A DNA stretch of 64,000 nt from Acidobacteriaceae bacterium (GTDB taxonomy: Bacteria > Acidobacteriota > Terriglobia > Bryobacterales > Bryobacteraceae). Under the pieces are notes generated by a model. The model was not told where the DNA came from. It worked only from the letters and a program-made list of their open reading frames with translations, and ran no database searches. A program made the position numbers and the translations under genes. The DNA is taken from positions 22,524 to 86,523 of the forward strand of contig JADCJL010000172.1 in NCBI GenBank assembly GCA_020247055.1, given 5' to 3'. Shown piece by piece: positions 59,972-64,000 of this stretch (position 1 is its first letter; the number at the start of each line of letters is the position of its first letter).

Positions 59972-62739
59972 CGGATGGTCACAAATTCGTTGCGGTTGAA
60001 GAGAGCGTGGATGAGCAGCGCGCGGCGATCCGGGTTGTTGCCGAGGTAGTCGCGGGCCAGGGTGCGTTCGGCTTCCGTGGGGGGCCGGCTGAGGACGCGG
60101 AGGAAGGCTTCGCCGGTGAAGTCGGGGGCGGCCGCGAGGCGTTCGGCCAGGCGGCGGGCGTTTTCGAGGCTAAGGCGGCTGTTGGCCAGGGCGAGGGCCT
60201 GTTGGGGCACGATGCTTTCGGGCCGGACGAAGCAGGCGGTGGGATCGACGCCGTCGAAGACCTTGAGGAAGGTGAGTTGGGCATCGGGCGTCACGCGGAA
60301 GTAGAGGCTGCGCCGGGGCGTATCGGCCTGGGACTCTTCGTGGAGTTCCGGCCCGCCCATGGTGAGGTCGAGGTTTTCGGCGGCGGCGAGCACGGAATCG
60401 CGAATGACTTCGGCTTCGAGGCGCCGGGCGGTGGCGGTTCGGGCGCGGTAGGCCTGGCTGGTGACGATGAGCCGGTGCAGCCGTTTCATATCCCAGTTGG
60501 AGTCCATGAACTCGGCGGCGAGCCAGTCGAGCAGCGCGGGATGGGTGGGCGTTTTGCCGTTGCGCCCGAAGTCGGCGACGCTGGCGACGAGGGGCGTGCC
60601 GAAGTGGCGGAGCCAGATGTGATTGACGGCGACGCGGGCGGTGAGCGGGTTGTCACGCCGGGTGATCCATTCGGCGAGGGCGGTGCGCCGTCCGGTGGAG
60701 GTTTTCGGGTAGAGCGGGCCGAGGGGAGTATAACCTTCGGCGGGTTTGTTGAGGGCTTCGATGGCCTGTTCGAGGGCGCGCTTGGCGGCGGCTACTTTGG
60801 CGTCGTCGAGTTTGGGGGCGGATAGGGCGTCGGCGAGGCGCTGCTGGGCGCGGAGCAGTTCGGCTTCAGCGGCGAGGGCCGCGGCGCGGCGCTCGGCGGT
60901 ACGCGCGGCGAGTGCGAGGGTTTGGGCGGTGGGGTCGCCGGGTTCGGCGGCGTATTTGGCGGCTTCGGCGGCGGCGCGGGCGGCGAGGGCTTCGACGTGG
61001 GCTCGCGCGGCAGCCAACTCCTTTTCTCCCACCGCGAGGCGCTCTTCGGCCTCGCGCACCACGGTCGCCGGGGGCGGGGGCTCCATGCCGTCGATCCAGT
61101 CCGCCAGCAGCGCGATTTCAGCAGAAGTTAGGGGCGGGCCGTTCAACGGCATCCGCGGCAGCAACTCGCCCCGTACCATCCGGAGCAGAGGGCTCTCCGC
61201 GCTCCTGGCGACCGCGACGGCAGCACCAAAGCGTTTGCCGCCCGCCATGACCGATTTCGCCGTGGCCACGTTGAAGCCGCTCTTGAGATTCCGCGCCAGG
61301 TGGCAGCCGCCGCAGCGGGCTTCGAGCAGAGGCTTCACCTGCCGGTCGAAGTCTACCGCCGGGCCGGCCGGGCGGACCCAGGGAGGGGCCGTCCGCGCGG
61401 CATCGCGGCGGGCGCGGGTCCCGGCGAGGTCGCGCGCAATCTCCTCGACGCGGGCCTGAGCGGCGGCCAGAAGAGCGTCGCGCACCTCGGGCCGCAGATC
61501 GGGATAGTAGCTGTTCACGGGCAGGGCGACGGGCCGGACGGCGGCAATGCCCGGACCGAGAGCCGGGGGCGTGGCCGGGGAGAGCGGCCGGGATTTATCG
61601 GGATTCTTTTCGTCTCCTTTGTGAAAGAGAAAGGTATCGGCGTAGATGGCCGGCTGGAGGAAGGTTCCGGCGGCGTTGGCGAGGTCCGGCCGCGGGGCTG
61701 CGTCGAAGACGCGGGCGAGGCCGTCTTTCGCGAGGTCGGCCTGGCCGGGGACGCGGTCGAGCCGGACATCGTGGGGCTCGAAGAAGGCCCGGAAGCGGTA
61801 GTAGTCCTCCTGCGAGAGCGGATCGTATTTATGATCGTGGCAGCGGGCGCATTTAAGGGTTAAGCCGAGAAAGCCGGCGGTGGTGCCTTCGATGGTCTCC
61901 TGGAGCCAGGCGTTGCGGTTGAACAGGAACCAGTTGCGGACGAGAAAGCCGGTGGCGCGCAGGGCGTTGGGGTCGCCGGGGGCGATTTCATCGGCGGCGA
62001 GCATTTCGCGCACCATTTGGCCGTAGCTTTTGTTGGCGTTGAGGGATTCGATGATCCAGTCGCGCCAGCGCCAGATGTGGGGCTGGCTGTTGCGGATCTC
62101 TTTGCCGGAGCCGTACCAGTCGCTGTAGCGCCAGATATCCATCCAGTGGCGGCCCCAGCGTTCGCCGTAGCGGGGGCTGGCGAGGAGGCGGTCGACGACG
62201 GCGTCCCAGGCGCCGGGGGATTGGTCGGCCAGGAAGGCGTTGATTTCGGCGGGCGTGGGGGGTAAGCCGGTGAGGTCGAGCGAGATGCGACGCAGGAGCG
62301 TGTAGCGATTGGCGGGTTCGGCGGACGGGCCGAGAAAGGCGTCGATGGGATGGGCGGCGCCGGCGGGAACGGCGGGCCGGCGTACGGCTTCGAACGCCCA
62401 GTGCGTTTTGGCTTCGAGGGAGCCAGTGAAGGGCGCGCCGGCGCGAATCCAGGCGGCGAGGGCAGCCAATTCGGTTTCCGTGAGCTTGGCGCCGCCGAGG
62501 GGCATGCCCGGCTCTTTGCGGTGCGCAGCGAACTGATAGAGCGGGCTGGCTTCGGCATCGCCGGGGACGAGGGCCGGGCCGCGGGGGCCGCCGCGCAGCG
62601 CGGCGGGGCGAGAGGTGAGGTCGAGCCCGCCCTGCTTCGTTTTGGCGTTGTGGCAGCCGGCGCAGCGGGTCTCCAGGATTTTGACTGGATCCTGCGCCGC
62701 GGCCGGGCCGGCCAGCAGGATGAAAAGGGCGCGCCACAT
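59968..62739 (-). CDS. Planctomycete-type cytochrome protein (PSCyt1-DUF1549-second heme site-DUF1553)
   Basis: A 923-residue exported protein; the start at 62739 ('MWRALFILLAGPAAAQDP') gives a signal peptide, whereas the tracked 63198 runs through non-coding repeats. A c-type heme site 'CAGCH' lies near residue 25, in a PSCyt1-like domain. DUF1549 follows (about 100-320, 'RRISLDLTGLPPTPAEIN'), then a second heme site 'RCGGCHLARNLKSG' near 478 in another PSCyt1-like module, an Ala-rich coiled coil (about 560-650), and DUF1553 ('TPLGPLYPKTSTGRRTALAE', 'VNHIWLRHFGTPLV'). It is the upstream partner of the DUF1501 gene. Redox partner and substrate are unknown. Confidence 0.9.
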   Translation of the reverse strand: MWRALFILLAGPAAAQDPVKILETRCAGCHNAKTKQGGLDLTSRPAALRGGPRGPALVPGDAEASPLYQFAAHRKEPGMPLGGAKLTETELAALAAWIRAGAPFTGSLEAKTHWAFEAVRRPAVPAGAAHPIDAFLGPSAEPANRYTLLRRISLDLTGLPPTPAEINAFLADQSPGAWDAVVDRLLASPRYGERWGRHWMDIWRYSDWYGSGKEIRNSQPHIWRWRDWIIESLNANKSYGQMVREMLAADEIAPGDPNALRATGFLVRNWFLFNRNAWLQETIEGTTAGFLGLTLKCARCHDHKYDPLSQEDYYRFRAFFEPHDVRLDRVPGQADLAKDGLARVFDAAPRPDLANAAGTFLQPAIYADTFLFHKGDEKNPDKSRPLSPATPPALGPGIAAVRPVALPVNSYYPDLRPEVRDALLAAAQARVEEIARDLAGTRARRDAARTAPPWVRPAGPAVDFDRQVKPLLEARCGGCHLARNLKSGFNVATAKSVMAGGKRFGAAVAVARSAESPLLRMVRGELLPRMPLNGPPLTSAEIALLADWIDGMEPPPPATVVREAEERLAVGEKELAAARAHVEALAARAAAEAAKYAAEPGDPTAQTLALAARTAERRAAALAAEAELLRAQQRLADALSAPKLDDAKVAAAKRALEQAIEALNKPAEGYTPLGPLYPKTSTGRRTALAEWITRRDNPLTARVAVNHIWLRHFGTPLVASVADFGRNGKTPTHPALLDWLAAEFMDSNWDMKRLHRLIVTSQAYRARTATARRLEAEVIRDSVLAAAENLDLTMGGPELHEESQADTPRRSLYFRVTPDAQLTFLKVFDGVDPTACFVRPESIVPQQALALANSRLSLENARRLAERLAAAPDFTGEAFLRVLSRPPTEAERTLARDYLGNNPDRRALLIHALFNRNEFVTIR

Positions 62740-62746
62740 GAGCCCT

Positions 62747-62752
62747 ACTATA
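62747..62752 (-). promoter_or_regulatory. -10 box (TATAGT) 7 bases before the cytochrome gene
   Basis: On the minus strand TATAGT ends 7 bases before the ATG at 62739, so the mRNA would begin at or next to the start codon. No -35 match and no ribosome binding site were found. Confidence 0.45.
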
Positions 62753-62767
62753 ATCTGAATCGAGGAA

Positions 62768-62807
62768 GGACAGCGGCGGGCGCCGCACGCAGCGCCCGCC
62801 GCTGTCC
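62768..62807. repeat. Perfect 16-bp inverted repeat (strong hairpin)
   Basis: GGACAGCGGCGGGCGC at 62768-62783 is exactly complementary to GCGCCCGCCGCTGTCC at 62792-62807, with an 8-base loop. It lies about 30 bases upstream of the cytochrome gene start and just upstream of its -10 box. No T run follows on either strand. Confidence 0.85.
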
Positions 62808-62879
62808 GCCGGCCTTGGGCTTTGGCGCGGCGAGTGGGGGCGTTTGGTGCAGTTGGCCTGGGTTGAGGCGGCTTGATTT

Positions 62880-62983
62880 GGGTTCTTCCTGGGTTCTCCT
62901 TGGGTTCTATTGGGTTCATTTGGGTACGGAATTTGAAAGAACCAAGTTTGTAACTCCTGATTGTTGAACAACTTCCTGGGTTC
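62880..62983. repeat. Helically phased GGGTTC direct repeats
   Basis: GGGTTC occurs at 62880, 62891, 62902 and 62912, with a variant GGGTAC at 62922 and a further copy at 62978. The first five are spaced 11, 11, 10 and 10 bases, one DNA turn each, separated by T-rich linkers. They lie 140-180 bases upstream of the cytochrome gene start. Confidence 0.75.
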
Positions 62984-63860
62984 TTGCTTCCGCCCGCGGG
63001 CGTGCGTGACGCGCGCGTGATATATACACCCGGAGACAGGATGGACCTGGCGCCCCGGCGGGGTTCGACGCCCTGCCGGGGCGCCGGTGGCCGGGCGGAT
63101 GGCGGCTGCCGGGCCGGAAGGGGCGTTCGGTTGACGCGGCGAAAGGGTTGTTGGCTGGACATGGGGAAAGGTTCTCCGGGATGCTTTGAGGGTGGCATGG
63201 CGGCAGGGGGAATCCGGGCGAGGGTATCGTGGAAGCCGCGTGGTTATTGGGGGAAAAAATTCCGATGGGTTGTGAATGGGAGTTGCGCGAGACCGCAGAT
63301 GGGCGAGTGGGTGGCGGGGCGCGGGCGGACGGAACCGGAGGGTGGACCGGCCTAACCGGACGAATGCTTCCCTGAGGTGCAATGAGTTTTTGTAAAAGCC
63401 CGATCTGATGTTTTGTACTTTTTGAATTTTCTGGCGTGGTCTGGCGGAGTAAGCTTGTAAGCCGAGCCGCTTTGATGGCTATTCATGGAGAGATTCCGGT
63501 GTCTGTCAGTACAGTACTTCCCGTCCGGGGCTCTTCTCGCTGCCGTTGTTTCCGCCGCAGATGGCGAGTGTCCTGGCGGTTTCGGCCGGAAGCGCGGGGG
63601 GCAGCAGAACCGGGCTATTTTAGTAATATACAGGGCTCTGCTTACGTGCCACCCGCAACCACTCTCTATCGGATCGATAGCCCCCCCGATGCCTTTGAAA
63701 CTCGCGCGCGAAGGGCGGGATCTTCCCTCTCTCGCCAATTTTCAATTCTCGTTTTCACGCTGAGCCCAAAGGGTGCTCGAACGGAGACCTACCGGCAAAA
63801 CCCAAACAGAGAAAGAGAGGCTTGCGCAGGCGAGCCTGTGACGCGATGGCAATGAAAAAG

Positions 63861-64000
63861 GGCTCTGAGCGAGAATCCGTAAAGGCGTTGATTTGACGGG
63901 CTTTTCCGCGATGCGGCCTTTTGGCTAGACTGTCGAGGTGACAGACAACGATTTCACGAAAATCCTGCAGTGGCCGGGGTACCGGGTCTACCGGCATGAG
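63861..64000 (+). mobile_element. Probable left end of an ISL3-type insertion sequence (cut by window edge)
   Basis: GGCTCTGAGCGAGAATCCG at 63861 looks like an ISL3-type terminal repeat (these commonly begin GGCTCT or similar) and is preceded by an AT-rich run (ATGAAAAA) that would fit an 8-bp target duplication. A transposase-like reading frame begins 77 bases in. The right end is outside the window, so the repeat pair cannot be checked. Confidence 0.4.
63938..64000 (+). CDS. Putative ISL3-family transposase, N-terminus only
   Basis: A GTG-started frame open to the window edge, reading 'MTDNDFTKILQWPGYRVYRH' and one more residue. 'LxWPGYRVYRxE' resembles the N-terminus of ISL3-family transposases, which precedes a CxxC zinc-binding segment not visible here. 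Only 21 residues are available, so the call rests on this motif and on the terminal-repeat-like sequence just upstream. Confidence 0.4.
   Translation, partial: MTDNDFTKILQWPGYRVYRHE

Larger units (their letters stand above)
62740..63860. other. Gene-poor stretch of about 1.1 kb
   Basis: No convincing gene lies here. The ORFs at 62984-63355 (+), 63352-63738 (-), 63436-63855 (+) and 63485-63763 (+) overlap one another and show low-complexity or irregular composition without recognisable domains. The stretch holds a promoter for the minus-strand cytochrome gene, a perfect 16-bp hairpin and phased GGGTTC repeats. From about 63360 on it is more AT-rich than the rest of the window. Confidence 0.6.

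Noticed and set aside
62984-63355. 123-residue plus-strand ORF in the gene-poor right region
   Set aside because: Gly/Arg-rich, no recognisable fold, no ribosome binding site, and codon use unlike neighbouring genes.
63352-63738. 128-residue minus-strand ORF in the gene-poor region
   Set aside because: Irregular composition, overlaps several other ORFs and shows no motif; treated as non-coding.
63755-63997. 80-residue minus-strand ORF at the right edge
   Set aside because: It runs antisense to the transposase-like frame and the putative IS end, which explain the sequence better.

Overview
The window is high-GC bacterial chromosome, most likely from Acidobacteriota of the Bryobacterales/Solibacter type. 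The best evidence is the C-terminal region of the large subtilase at 38.8-42.0 kb, which reads like the 'Soli_cterm' (TIGR03437-type) domain typical of Solibacter relatives. Supporting evidence is a DUF1549/DUF1553 cytochrome-like protein paired with a DUF1501 protein, many secreted proteins whose signal peptides end in 'AQ', and a dnaK-dnaJ-hspR operon. I see no tRNA, rRNA or CRISPR array. Most very long antisense ORFs in the track are shadows of GC-rich genes.

Layout. 0-7.2 kb: the 3' part of a type VI sheath-like (TssC) gene, a DksA/TraR zinc-finger protein, a divergent HlyD-type adaptor, a coupled pair (propeller-like secreted protein, then a NIDO protein with Ig-like repeats), and a small acidobacterial-type ORF. 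7.2-10.8 kb: a beta-hydroxyacid dehydrogenase with its own terminator, a probable structured small RNA or leader, then dxr-rseP. 10.8-14.5 kb: the dnaK-dnaJ-hspR heat-shock operon behind a clear sigma70-type promoter. 14.5-20.7 kb: nadE, a propeller-phosphoesterase and a GH57 glycosidase. 20.7-24.9 kb: five tightly overlapping genes that look like a hydroxyproline catabolic operon (DapA-like deaminase, epimerase and a three-part flavin/iron-sulfur dehydrogenase).

24.9-28.7 kb (minus strand): galU, an unrecognised protein, a TIM-barrel epimerase and a TlpA-like protein. 28.9-36.4 kb: a hybrid regulator with an eroded kinase domain, purM-purN, a plant-glucuronokinase-like GHMP kinase, dtd with a small basic protein, an ECF-type ATPase, acpS, a CDP-alcohol phosphatidyltransferase and greA. 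36.4-42.0 kb: two tandem subtilases. 42.0-46.7 kb: the conserved rpmH-rnpA-yidD-yidC-jag-mnmE block, without dnaA/dnaN or visible DnaA boxes. 46.9-52.0 kb: a DJ-1 family gene, then a minus-strand operon of an HpsN-like HisD paralogue, GntP permease, secreted hydrolase and Rrf2 regulator. 52.1-58.6 kb: selO, a GGDEF/EAL receptor, a serine beta-lactamase-like protein, DUF350 and NlpC/P60. 58.6-62.7 kb: the DUF1549/1553-DUF1501 pair. 62.7-64.0 kb: a gene-poor stretch with a perfect 16-bp hairpin, helically phased GGGTTC repeats and what looks like the left end of an ISL3-type insertion sequence.

The strand composition changes twice. The plus strand is G-rich at both ends and C-rich from roughly 7 to 56 kb regardless of gene direction, so this stretch may be an inverted or relocated segment. 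The least explained items are the structured RNA upstream of dxr, the HpsN/GntP/hydrolase/Rrf2 cluster, the bacterial glucuronokinase-like enzyme and the phased-repeat region. All functional calls rest on reading motifs by eye; no database search was possible.
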